A stretch of 64,000 nucleotides of DNA from Myxococcales bacterium (GTDB lineage Bacteria > Myxococcota_A > Polyangia > Polyangiales > Ga0077539): contig JAEUKH010000029.1 of the NCBI GenBank assembly GCA_016792845.1, positions 248,001 through 312,000 of the forward strand, written 5' to 3'. The notes beneath the pieces were generated by a model. The model saw only the letters and a program-made list of their open reading frames with translations, made no database searches and was not told where the DNA came from. The position numbers were made by a program, and so were the translations under genes. Shown piece after piece: positions 8,315 through 16,700 of this stretch (position 1 is the stretch's first letter; every line of letters starts with the position of its first letter).

Positions 8315-8343
8315 TGCGACGACGCACGACCCATGATCGCGTC

Positions 8344-8958
8344 ATGCAAGAGCGCGTGTTGATCGTGATGGCCCACCCGAGGGCCGAGAGTCTTTCGAAC
8401 GCCCTGGCCGAGCGCTACGCCGAGGCGGCGGTGGCGGCCGGGGCCGAGGTGGCGTGGCTCAGGCTGGCCGAGATGCGCTTCGACCCGAGCCTTCACGCGG
8501 GGCACGCGGGGCCGCAGGCGCTTGAGGCCGACCTCGTCGAGGCGCAAGAGAGGCTGCGATGGGCGACGCAGACGGTGTGGGTGTTTCCGGTGTGGTGGGG
8601 GAGCTTTCCGGCGGTGTTGAAGGGGTTCTTCGATCGGGTGCTGGTGCCGGGCTTCGCGTTTCGGTACCGGGCCGGGGGCAAGATCGAGCGGCTCCTCGGG
8701 GGGCGTCGGGCGCGGGTGATCATGACCCACGACTGGCCGCGGTGGGCGTACTGGCTCTACCTCGGCGCGCCGGCCCACCGGGTGATCGACCGCGCCACCC
8801 TCGGCTTCTGCGGCTTCGACCCGGTGCGCATCACGTCGTTTCACGAGGTGATCCACAGCACCCCGGCCGCCCGCGCCGCCTGGCTCGACGCCGTGACCCG
8901 CGCCGCGCGGCAAGACCTCGGCGGCGCGCCTCGCTCGCGCCTCGCCGCGCTGCCCTGA
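8344..8958 (+). CDS. Flavodoxin-fold NAD(P)H:quinone oxidoreductase family protein
   Basis: A 204-residue flavoprotein of the NQO1/MdaB-like family. The N-terminal VLIVMAHPRAESLSNAL is the FMN/FAD phosphate-binding strand-loop, VWVFPVWWGSFPAVLKGFFD is the family signature around residues 77-96, and GRRARVIMTHD leads to the second binding strand. Such enzymes catalyse two-electron reduction of quinones or nitro compounds in the cytoplasm. The ATG at 8344 gives a normal family N-terminus; an upstream in-frame start would run across the operator region. The divergent LysR gene suggests induction by an aromatic or redox-active compound. Confidence 0.88.
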   Translation: MQERVLIVMAHPRAESLSNALAERYAEAAVAAGAEVAWLRLAEMRFDPSLHAGHAGPQALEADLVEAQERLRWATQTVWVFPVWWGSFPAVLKGFFDRVLVPGFAFRYRAGGKIERLLGGRRARVIMTHDWPRWAYWLYLGAPAHRVIDRATLGFCGFDPVRITSFHEVIHSTPAARAAWLDAVTRAARQDLGGAPRSRLAALP

Positions 8959-9092
8959 GGGTCACGCCGCGGCGGCAGGCCCAGAACGCCTGCGCGGTCG
9001 GCCCTTTGTGTCGCCCCGGGCCCTCATCGGCTGCGCCCGCGGGTGCTTCAAAACTGGCGTTGCGCGCCGGGGTGTCGTAGGGGCTGCGTGCT

Positions 9093-10208
9093 GTGTCGAG
9101 ACGCAAGGGCCGAGGCGCGGTGTTGGCGTTCCGCGCTGCGGCCATTTTGGCGGTGGGCGCGGCGGTTGCGACGGGGGCGCTGATGGCCCTGTCGAACGCT
9201 CCCGTACACGATCGAAGGGCGATGCGGCCTACCCGGGTGCACCGCCAGGTGATCGCTGCCGCCGACGCGGGCGGCGACGCCGAGCCCGTGGCCGAGGTGA
9301 TCGCCCCCGACGACGTGCCCGAGGCCGCGGTGTGGCCTCCGGCGCTGCTCAACCCCGAAGGGCGGCTGCGCCTCGCGTGGGATCTCACCCTCGGGCGCCC
9401 CAACAGCCACGAGATCCTTTTCACTTTCGACGATGGCCCCAACCCCGGCACCACCGATCGCTTGTTGCGCATTCTCGACCGCGCGGGCATCCACGCCGCC
9501 TTCTTCGTCTGCGGCTGGCGCATGGAGGCCGAGGAGCCCCTCCGCACCCGCGCCCGACAGATCCTGCGCGACACCCTCGCGGCGGGGCACATCGTGGGCA
9601 ACCACACCGTTCACCATCGGGTGCTGCCGCAGCTGACGCCCGAGCAGGTGCGCTACGAGATCGACCACAACGCCGACCTCATCGAAGAGGTCATCGGCCA
9701 GCGGCCGCATCTCTTTCGACCGCCCTACGGGTCGTACAGCGAAGAGGTGCGTCGCAACCTCGTGCGGCACGGCAACGAGCTCTGGCTCTGGTCGATCGAC
9801 TCGCGCGATTGGGCCACCGTCAACAACGCCGAAGGCGTGGCCGAGCGGGTCATTCTCAACATCGCCAACCACGCCGGCGGCACCGTGCTCCTGCACGACA
9901 CCCACCCCTGGAGCGTCGCCGCGGTGCCCAAGATCCTCCGCTGGATCGAAGAGACCAACCGCGAGCGCGTCGCCCAGGGCCGCGAGCCCTACACCATCGT
10001 CGACCCCGCGCGGTACCTCGAAGGGGCGCGGGCGCGTCTGCCGATGCTCCTCGCGCAACAGGGCCAAGAGAGCGGGCGCACGGGTCGCGCACCCAGCGCT
10101 GACAGCGCCGTACCCGCCGACGCCGCGGTCGAGCCCACCACGGGCCCGGTGGCCGAAGACCCCGCGGTGGCTGCGCCGGTTGACGCCGCGGCGCCGCCCC
10201 ACGACTGA
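9093..10208 (+). CDS. Membrane-anchored polysaccharide deacetylase (NodB domain)
   Basis: A 371-residue protein with an N-terminal membrane anchor (residues 10-33) and a NodB-type carbohydrate esterase 4 domain from about 105 to 300. The metal-binding motif TFDDGPN (Asp113, Asp114), HTVHH (His171, His175) and RPPYGSY (209-215) are all intact, and VLLHDTHPWS near residue 270 gives the catalytic histidine strand. The C-terminal 60 residues are a Pro/Ala/Asp-rich low-complexity tail. It should remove N-acetyl groups from peptidoglycan, chitin-like or other amino-sugar polymers in the periplasm. GTG start; no obvious operon partner. Confidence 0.9.
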   Translation: MSRRKGRGAVLAFRAAAILAVGAAVATGALMALSNAPVHDRRAMRPTRVHRQVIAAADAGGDAEPVAEVIAPDDVPEAAVWPPALLNPEGRLRLAWDLTLGRPNSHEILFTFDDGPNPGTTDRLLRILDRAGIHAAFFVCGWRMEAEEPLRTRARQILRDTLAAGHIVGNHTVHHRVLPQLTPEQVRYEIDHNADLIEEVIGQRPHLFRPPYGSYSEEVRRNLVRHGNELWLWSIDSRDWATVNNAEGVAERVILNIANHAGGTVLLHDTHPWSVAAVPKILRWIEETNRERVAQGREPYTIVDPARYLEGARARLPMLLAQQGQESGRTGRAPSADSAVPADAAVEPTTGPVAEDPAVAAPVDAAAPPHD

Positions 10209-10342
10209 CCCTCGCGACACCCGCGCAGCGCTGGCGCTTCGCCGTGCAAACGCTGCGTCGGCGCGCGCCATCGGGGCACCCCGCTCGCCCCAAGAAGGCC
10301 TTGGCCCGGGCGATGCAAACCGGCGCGCCCGAGGCACTACGC

Positions 10343-10762
10343 ATGGACATCACCGTCAGCTTCTCATCTGGCAAACGCGTCGACGCACATTTCGAGGGCT
10401 TCACCGTGAAGACCGACCAGCCGCCGGCCCTCGGCGGCGCCGGGGCCGAGGCCGCGCCGTACGAGCTCTTTCTCGCCTCGATGGCCACCTGCGCGGGCAT
10501 CTTCGCCCTGGGGTTCTGCCAGGCCCGCGGCCTCTCGACCGAGGGGCTCTCGCTGGTGCAGCACAACACCTTCGACCCCGTCTCGCATCTCGTCACCGAG
10601 GTGCGCTACACCCTCACGCTGCCGAACACCTTTCCCGAAAAGTATCGGGGCGCCATCGTGAAGGCCGTCGAGAACTGCAAGGTCAAAAAGAGCCTCGCCC
10701 AGCCGCCCACCTTCGCCGTCACCGTCGCGCCCTCGCCCGACACCCTGGGCGATCAGGTGTGA
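10343..10762 (+). CDS. OsmC/YhfA-family protein
   Basis: A 139-residue OsmC-fold protein. Conserved features are APYELFLASMATCAGIFAL with Cys50 and AVENCKVKKSL with Cys112, the two redox cysteines of thiol-dependent peroxidases; the GGAGAEAAPYE loop also fits. Members reduce organic hydroperoxides, although many YhfA-like members have no proven activity. The ATG at 10343 has a GAGG eight bases upstream; earlier in-frame ATGs would add an unconserved basic extension. It stands alone, 70 bp before the DUF4132 gene. Confidence 0.85.
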   Translation: MDITVSFSSGKRVDAHFEGFTVKTDQPPALGGAGAEAAPYELFLASMATCAGIFALGFCQARGLSTEGLSLVQHNTFDPVSHLVTEVRYTLTLPNTFPEKYRGAIVKAVENCKVKKSLAQPPTFAVTVAPSPDTLGDQV

Positions 10763-10832
10763 CAGCCTATGTCACCGCTGCGCTTGTGAAGAATGTGCAG
10801 AACGCGCACGGTGTAGCTACCCTCGCGCCCCG

Positions 10833-13800
10833 ATGATGACACCGAGCGAAATCAAAGCGTACTTTTCGTCTCTCAACAACAGCGTCACCGAGAATTATCG
10901 CAAGGTTGACGCGGTCAACAAGAAGTTCAACTACCACTCTGAAGAGATCTCTCAACTGGTCTTTGAGGCGTACCGGCTCGGGTGCATCGACCTCTTGAAA
11001 GAGAGCTATTGGTGGCCGCTCATCGCGCAGCCGCACAGCAGCATCGGGCTCGACGAGGTGCTGCCGCTCTTCGAGGCGCTGCCCACGGCGGTCGAGTATC
11101 CGTCGCAGACGCAGGGCATCTTTCCGAGCGATTGGAGCCTCACCACGATCGCGCAAGGGTTTGTGCGACGCGACGCCGCGGCGGTGCTCGGGGCCCTCGA
11201 CGCGATGCCGCCGATCGCGCAGTCGACCTTCACCACGGCGCTCGTCGACGCGGGTCAATGGCCCGAGGGGCGCGCCTTCTCGCCCGCGGTGATCGACGCG
11301 GTGGGGCGGGGCGCCATTCGCTGCTACGCCAACGATCAGAGCCTCACCTCATGGCGCTCGCGGCTCGGCGACGCGGCGTGGTTGCAGGCGGTGCGTCGCG
11401 CCTTCGTCGAGCCCGGCGCCTCGGTGAGCCATTGGGACTCTGTCTCGCAGGTGGTCGCCGCGCTCACCGCGGCCGAGTGCCTGGCGGGCATCGAGACCGT
11501 CGCGCGGAGCTACGAGAACAACCACCGCGCCGCGGTCTGCGCCCTGGTCGAGCGCGCCCTCGGGTGTGACCGCGCGGGGGTCGAGGCGCAGCTCGTCGCG
11601 CTCGCCACCGAGAGCGCCGACGTGCTCAACCGCATCAGGCTCAACACCCTCGAATACAACCAGATGCAGTGGGATCGTGCCCGTCGCATCGGGCCCGGGC
11701 TCGGCATCGCGCTGACCCTCGATCAGAGCCGTCAGGGCAAGACCCCCGAGGTCTACCTCGACACCCTGCTCATGGCCGACCTTGAGAGCGGGCTCGAAGA
11801 CATCGCGCTCTCGCGTGCGGCCTTCGCGGCGCTGCCCGAGGGGCGTCGCGAGCTGCTCCTGGTCGAGCGCGCGGGCTACGATCGCGGGCTCAATGTGATC
11901 GAGGCCTTGCCCTCGGCCAAGCCGATCGCCGCGCTGATCGAGGCCATCGAGAAGTTCACCGCGCTCTCGAACCGCGACGAGCTGAGGGTGACCGTGATGC
12001 GCCTCGGCGGCGACGAGGTGCGGCAGACGTTGCAGCGCGTGCTCGGCAAGTCGACCAAGCACCAGGCCCTCTACCTCAGGGCCCTCGCGGGGCATCCCCA
12101 CGCCGACGTCGTGAGCGACGCGATGATGTTCGCCCAAGGGAGCTCGAAGCCCCTCCGCGCGGCCGCGGTCGAATGCCTCGGGGGCCAAGGGCGCCTCGCC
12201 CTCGACGCCGTTCGTACGCTGCTCGGGGCCAAGAAGGCCGACCTCCGCGAGGCCGGGGTGGGCGTGCTCGAAGGGCTCGCGAAGCAGCCCGAGCTCGTGC
12301 CCGAGGTGCTGAAGCTCGCGGGCGACGCGCTCGCCAAAGAGAAGGGCAAAGAGCTCAGCGAGCGGCTCAAGGCGCTCACCGAGCTCGGGAGCCCCGCGGC
12401 CGCGGCCAAGGCGCCGAGCGCCCTCGACGCGCTCATCGCGACGATGCCGCAGGCGGAGTTCGATACGCTCCTGAGCGACGTCGTGACCCGAGAAGACACC
12501 GCGTTGCAGCGCTACGACCTCAACGGCGCGCAGACCGTCGGCCCCGTGGCCCTCGGCCTCGCCGTGCGGTGGATCGAGAAGACCGGCGGCGACTCACAAA
12601 AGTACCGCTCTTACTACGCGGTTCGCTCGGTGCTCTCGAACTTCATCGAACACCCGGCGGCGCCCGAGGCGCTGGTGCGTAGCTTCTGGGCCCTCGGTGA
12701 CAAAAAGAGCCACGCGGCGAAAGACCTCTCGCGCGCGATGGCGGTCGACTCGCTCGTGCCCCACGGGTGGTGGTCGTTGGGCGAGGCGAAGCGGAACGCG
12801 AAGGTCGCCGAGGTCAAGGCGCGGCTCATCGAGGCGCTCGGCCGGGCCATCGAGAAGGGTCTCCCCCCGCAGCGTGATTACCTCCTTGAGCGCCTCTCCG
12901 AGACGATGCCCAACGAGGTGCCCCTGGCCTTCGTGCAGGGGCTCCGTGACACCGCCAAGGGCGTGCGCGAGCTCTCGGTGAAGACCCTCACCACCCTCGT
13001 GACGCCCACGGCGACGCTCTACGGGCAGGTCGAGGCTCTCACCCAAGACAAGGCCAAGGCGACCCGCGAGTCGGCCGAGTACGTGCTCGCGCTCTGGCAG
13101 AAGGCCGGCTTCGGCCACGCGCCCGCGGCGACGTCTCGGTCGGTTGAGGCGCCTGCCGCGGAGCCCGTTGCGGTCGCCGTCACCGCGGGCGCGCTGAGCG
13201 ACCCCGCCTTCGATGCCGCGCTGGCCGCAGAGAAGCCGCTCAAAGCGCCGAAGATCATGGCCGGCGCGTCGTGGCCCGGGCTCCGCTGGCGCGGCGGCAC
13301 GAGCGTCTCGGCGGCTGCCGCGGCGTGGCTCGTGGGGCGACTCGGGCAGCTCACCGAGGAGCGCCACGACACCCAACTCGACGAGGCCTGCGCGCGGCTC
13401 GACCTCGACGACGCGGCGGCCCTCTCGGCCTTCATCGACAGCCAGTACAGCGCCAACGGAGAGCCCAAATCAGCCTTCGAGTGGGTGTTCTTGCAGCGCG
13501 CCTACCTCGCGAGCGATCAGCGCCTGGGCGACCTCGGCTCGGGGCTCAACAACGCCTACGACGCCAAGCAGTACAAGGTCGCGCTCTTGGGCCTTGAGGT
13601 GCTCCGCCGGAGCCGCCGCCCCCGCGCCCTCGTGGCCCTCGAGCGCTGGGCTTGCTTCGGCACCGGGCGCCGCTTCGTCGAGCGCGCGCGCGAGTTCGCC
13701 GAGGGGCTGAGCGCGGCCCGCGGGCAGAGCATCGAGGCGCTGGTCGACGGGCTGTATCCGCACGACGTCGACCCGGCCACGGCGCTCAGCGAGAACCGCA

Positions 13801-14459
13801 CGCGCTGGGAGTCTGCGATGGTGATCGGGCGGGTGTTTCCGTGTGACGCGTGGCGCGCGCATTTTGTGACCCACCCGGTGCTCGGGCAGTTTACCCGCGG
13901 CCTGGTGTTCGTGACCCAGGAGCCGACCCCGCGGGCCTTCGCGATCGAGGGCGAAGACCCGGTCGGGCTCGACGGCAAGGCCCTCTCGTTCGAGGGCGTC
14001 GAGGGCGTCAAGATCGTGCACCCCGCGGCGCTCAGCGAGGCCGAGGTCAAAGCGTGGCGCGCCCGGCTCCCCAAGGCCGCCCACGGCTTCGAGCAGCTCG
14101 ACCGTGAGGTGATTCGCCCGACGACGCCGAACGCCATCGCGGCGACGCTCAAGGGCGGCGCGCTCAAGCCCCCGACCGTACGCTTCGCCTCGGCCCTTCG
14201 CCGCGAAGGCTACAGCCCCGCGTCGATCGAAGACGGCGGCAGTTATGGGACAAGCGTGCGGTGGGTGGGCCGCACACACTCGATCCGCATTTCGCACGAC
14301 GGCATCATCGTTCAAACCAGCTTTCACAGCGCAAAAGACCGAACCGAAGTACACTCCGTGAGCCTTGTGCGGGGCGACTCTTGGCTCGACGAAAACGAAA
14401 TGCCCGTAGGCGTTGTGTCAGACATCCTCGTGGCGCTCGATCGTTTTGCGCGGCTGTAG
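10833..14459 (+). CDS. Giant DUF4132-domain protein with HEAT-like repeats
   Basis: A 1208-residue soluble protein without signal peptide. Residues about 250-780 are helical and repeat-like (for example LRAAAVECLGGQGRLALDAV and KGVRELSVKTLTTLV), suggesting HEAT-type solenoids. The C-terminal third matches DUF4132: HFVTHPVLGQFTRGLVFV, VKIVHPAALSEAEVKAWR and FEQLDREVIRP in order, ending in a beta-rich segment (SIRISHDGIIVQTSFH). DUF4132 proteins include the E. coli MolR-type proteins and are often linked with WGR-domain proteins; no biochemical activity is established. It begins ATGATG; a Cys-rich lipoprotein follows after 27 nt. Confidence 0.82.
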   Translation: MMTPSEIKAYFSSLNNSVTENYRKVDAVNKKFNYHSEEISQLVFEAYRLGCIDLLKESYWWPLIAQPHSSIGLDEVLPLFEALPTAVEYPSQTQGIFPSDWSLTTIAQGFVRRDAAAVLGALDAMPPIAQSTFTTALVDAGQWPEGRAFSPAVIDAVGRGAIRCYANDQSLTSWRSRLGDAAWLQAVRRAFVEPGASVSHWDSVSQVVAALTAAECLAGIETVARSYENNHRAAVCALVERALGCDRAGVEAQLVALATESADVLNRIRLNTLEYNQMQWDRARRIGPGLGIALTLDQSRQGKTPEVYLDTLLMADLESGLEDIALSRAAFAALPEGRRELLLVERAGYDRGLNVIEALPSAKPIAALIEAIEKFTALSNRDELRVTVMRLGGDEVRQTLQRVLGKSTKHQALYLRALAGHPHADVVSDAMMFAQGSSKPLRAAAVECLGGQGRLALDAVRTLLGAKKADLREAGVGVLEGLAKQPELVPEVLKLAGDALAKEKGKELSERLKALTELGSPAAAAKAPSALDALIATMPQAEFDTLLSDVVTREDTALQRYDLNGAQTVGPVALGLAVRWIEKTGGDSQKYRSYYAVRSVLSNFIEHPAAPEALVRSFWALGDKKSHAAKDLSRAMAVDSLVPHGWWSLGEAKRNAKVAEVKARLIEALGRAIEKGLPPQRDYLLERLSETMPNEVPLAFVQGLRDTAKGVRELSVKTLTTLVTPTATLYGQVEALTQDKAKATRESAEYVLALWQKAGFGHAPAATSRSVEAPAAEPVAVAVTAGALSDPAFDAALAAEKPLKAPKIMAGASWPGLRWRGGTSVSAAAAAWLVGRLGQLTEERHDTQLDEACARLDLDDAAALSAFIDSQYSANGEPKSAFEWVFLQRAYLASDQRLGDLGSGLNNAYDAKQYKVALLGLEVLRRSRRPRALVALERWACFGTGRRFVERAREFAEGLSAARGQSIEALVDGLYPHDVDPATALSENRTRWESAMVIGRVFPCDAWRAHFVTHPVLGQFTRGLVFVTQEPTPRAFAIEGEDPVGLDGKALSFEGVEGVKIVHPAALSEAEVKAWRARLPKAAHGFEQLDREVIRPTTPNAIAATLKGGALKPPTVRFASALRREGYSPASIEDGGSYGTSVRWVGRTHSIRISHDGIIVQTSFHSAKDRTEVHSVSLVRGDSWLDENEMPVGVVSDILVALDRFARL

Positions 14460-14486
14460 GCGACGCACGAAAAAGAGGAGAATATC

Positions 14487-16697
14487 GTGAAATCTCAGAT
14501 GTTTAGAGCCATCGCGGCGGCCCTCTGCGCGGCCGCGATGGGGTGCAGTTCGGGAGGGTCGAGCAACGCGACCCCCGACGCGGGCGGCAGCTTCGACGTG
14601 GCGGTCGACACGCCTCCGAGCTGTACGGGTGCGACGATGCTCTGCGGCGGCGGCTGCGTCGACCCGCAGATGAGCGCGCAGCACTGCGGCGGCTGCGGCA
14701 ACGCGTGCGCGAGCGGCGAGGTCTGCTCGGCGGGGCGCTGTCAGTTGCAGTGCGGCGCGGGGCTCACCGAGTGCCGCGGCGGGGGCGCCGACGCGGGCGC
14801 GAGCGCCCAAAGGATGTGCGCCAACCTCAGCATCGACCCGGGCAACTGCGGCATGTGCGGCAACGCCTGCGCGGCGGGTCAGCGCTGCGTGAGCGGCAGC
14901 TGCCAGCTCTCGTGCGGCGGCGGCACCACCGAGTGCGCCGGGAGCTGCCGTGACCTCCGCGGCGACAACGCCAACTGCGGCGCCTGCGGTCGCGCCTGCG
15001 CGGCGGGCCAGGTGTGCTCGCAGGGCGAGTGTCGGCTCAACTGCGGCGGCGGCACGACGATGTGCGGCGACGCGTGTCGCGACCTCCAGACCGACCGCGC
15101 AAACTGCGGCGCGTGCGGCAACAGCTGCATGCCGGGGCAGGTCTGCTCGATGGGGGCGTGCCGGGTCGACTGCGCCGCGGGCAGCACCAACTGTTCGGGC
15201 ATGTGCCGCGATCTTCAGACCGACCAGGCCAACTGCGGCATGTGCGGCACGGCCTGCGCGGCGGGGCAGAGCTGCGTGGCGGGCACCTGCACGGTGCGCT
15301 GCGCCGAGGGGCAGACGGCGTGCATGGGGGCGTGTCGCGATCTCCAGACCGACCGCGGCCACTGCGGCACCTGCGGTCAAGCGTGCGCCTCGGGCGAGGT
15401 CTGCACGGCGGGGCGCTGCGTGGCCACCTGCGGCGCGGGGCTGAGCGAGTGCGGCGGCTCGTGTCGCAACACCGCCACCGACCCTGAGCACTGCGGCATG
15501 TGCGGCACCGCCTGCGCGACCCGGGCCAACGCGTCGCGCTTCTGCGCGAGCGGGGCCTGCGGCTTTACGTGCAACGCGGGCTTCGGCGACTGCAACCGCG
15601 ACGCCGCCGACGGGTGCGAGGCGCCGCTCAACAGCGTGAACAACTGCGGCGGGTGCGGCGTGGTGTGCGCGTTCGCCAACGCCGCGGCGACGTGCAGCGG
15701 CACCTGCCGGATGGGGGCCTGCAACGCGGGCTTCGCCGACTGCAACACCAACCCGGCCGACGGGTGCGAGACCAACGTGGGCGCTGACAGCGCGAACTGC
15801 GGCGCCTGCGGGCGCGCGTGCGGCGCGGGCCAGGTCTGCTCGGCGGGCAGCTGCGTGGCCAACTGCGGCAGCGGCCTCAGCAACTGTAGCGGCGCGTGTG
15901 TGAACACCAGCTTCGACCCCAACCACTGCAACGGCTGCGGCGTGAGCTGCCCCGCGGCGCCTGCGAACGGGCTGCGCTTCTGCGCCACGGGCGTGTGCGG
16001 CACCGCGTGTCGCGCGGGCTTCGGTGACTGCGACGGCAACGGCGGCAACGGCTGCGAGACCAACGTCACGGGCTCGCTCGCGCACTGCGGCGCGTGCAAC
16101 CGCGCCTGCGCCGCGGCCCCGAACGCGACCCCGTCGTGCAGCAACGGCACCTGTCAGTACCTCTGCGCCACGGGCTTCTCAGACTGCGACAACAACGCGA
16201 GCAACGGGTGCGAGAGCAACCTCGGGTCGAGCGCCGCGAACTGCGGTCGCTGCGGCAACGTCTGCGCGCAGAATCAGGTCTGCGTGAACGGCGCGTGCAC
16301 CACCGGCACGGGCTTCTCGACCGACTGGGTGCTGCAACGCAACACCCTCGGGCAGTACACCCGCTGCGGCTCGGTGAGCGTCAACGGCAACCAATGGACG
16401 TGCAACCTCCCGGAGGTCCGTTACGGCTCTGTCGAGGGCGGCATTCCCTATCAGCACAGCGGCAACGAGTACACGGTGTGGTGCCAGCAGCTCGGCTTCA
16501 ACAGCTTCGTGTCGGGCTCTGACCGTTACACCACCCGCGACGTCACCGCGCCGCGCGGCCGGCTCTTCGGCTGCCGCAGCTACGACGAGACCAACTGGCA
16601 CTGGTGCGACTGGCAAGACGGCCCGTGGTTCAACCAGCGGCTCGATTACCACCAGACCGACACCACCGGCCTCTCGTCGATCACCTGCTCGTTCTGA
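14487..16697 (+). CDS. Tandem Cys-rich repeat lipoprotein (MXAN_6577-like) with C-terminal Trp/Cys domain
   Basis: A 736-residue lipoprotein (lipobox AMGC, Cys20; GTG start with SD AAAGAGGAG just upstream). Residues about 46-604 are twelve disulfide-rich modules. Modules 1-7 and 10 are of the form CxDLQTDxxNCGxCGxxC; modules 8, 9, 11 and 12 are of a second form containing GFxDCxxNxxxGCE. The C-terminal 128 residues are a separate domain with many Trp, Tyr and Cys (WCQQLGFNSF, NWHWCDWQDGPWF), for which I recognise no family. It should be an extended rod on the outer surface presenting that domain. It may be cotranscribed with the DUF4132 gene. Confidence 0.8.
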   Translation: MKSQMFRAIAAALCAAAMGCSSGGSSNATPDAGGSFDVAVDTPPSCTGATMLCGGGCVDPQMSAQHCGGCGNACASGEVCSAGRCQLQCGAGLTECRGGGADAGASAQRMCANLSIDPGNCGMCGNACAAGQRCVSGSCQLSCGGGTTECAGSCRDLRGDNANCGACGRACAAGQVCSQGECRLNCGGGTTMCGDACRDLQTDRANCGACGNSCMPGQVCSMGACRVDCAAGSTNCSGMCRDLQTDQANCGMCGTACAAGQSCVAGTCTVRCAEGQTACMGACRDLQTDRGHCGTCGQACASGEVCTAGRCVATCGAGLSECGGSCRNTATDPEHCGMCGTACATRANASRFCASGACGFTCNAGFGDCNRDAADGCEAPLNSVNNCGGCGVVCAFANAAATCSGTCRMGACNAGFADCNTNPADGCETNVGADSANCGACGRACGAGQVCSAGSCVANCGSGLSNCSGACVNTSFDPNHCNGCGVSCPAAPANGLRFCATGVCGTACRAGFGDCDGNGGNGCETNVTGSLAHCGACNRACAAAPNATPSCSNGTCQYLCATGFSDCDNNASNGCESNLGSSAANCGRCGNVCAQNQVCVNGACTTGTGFSTDWVLQRNTLGQYTRCGSVSVNGNQWTCNLPEVRYGSVEGGIPYQHSGNEYTVWCQQLGFNSFVSGSDRYTTRDVTAPRGRLFGCRSYDETNWHWCDWQDGPWFNQRLDYHQTDTTGLSSITCSF
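14622..16299 (+). repeat. Twelve tandem Cys-rich modules within the lipoprotein gene
   Basis: In-frame degenerate repeats of about 125-165 bp, each encoding a module with about eight cysteines. DNA identity is highest among modules 3-6 (shared core TGTCGCGANCTNCAGACCGA), implying recent unit duplication there, while modules 8, 9, 11 and 12 form a second, older class. Recombination between modules could change copy number. Confidence 0.75.
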
Positions 16698-16700
16698 GCC

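Noticed and set aside
7408..8913. A 501-residue version of the LysR regulator
   Set aside because: The extra N-terminal 213 residues overlap the oxidoreductase gene in antisense and precede the normal HTH start at 8274.
8975..8993. Terminator GCAGGC/GCCTGC after the oxidoreductase gene
   Set aside because: A six-bp stem without a U-tract; no better than chance.
14418..16085. Long open frame on the minus strand, 555 residues
   Set aside because: It is a shadow of the Cys-rich repeat gene: composition is Ala/Arg/Val low complexity and the plus strand has a lipobox and disulfide modules.
14622..16299. CRISPR-like regular repeats
   Set aside because: The repeats are in-frame, degenerate protein modules without constant repeats or unique spacers.
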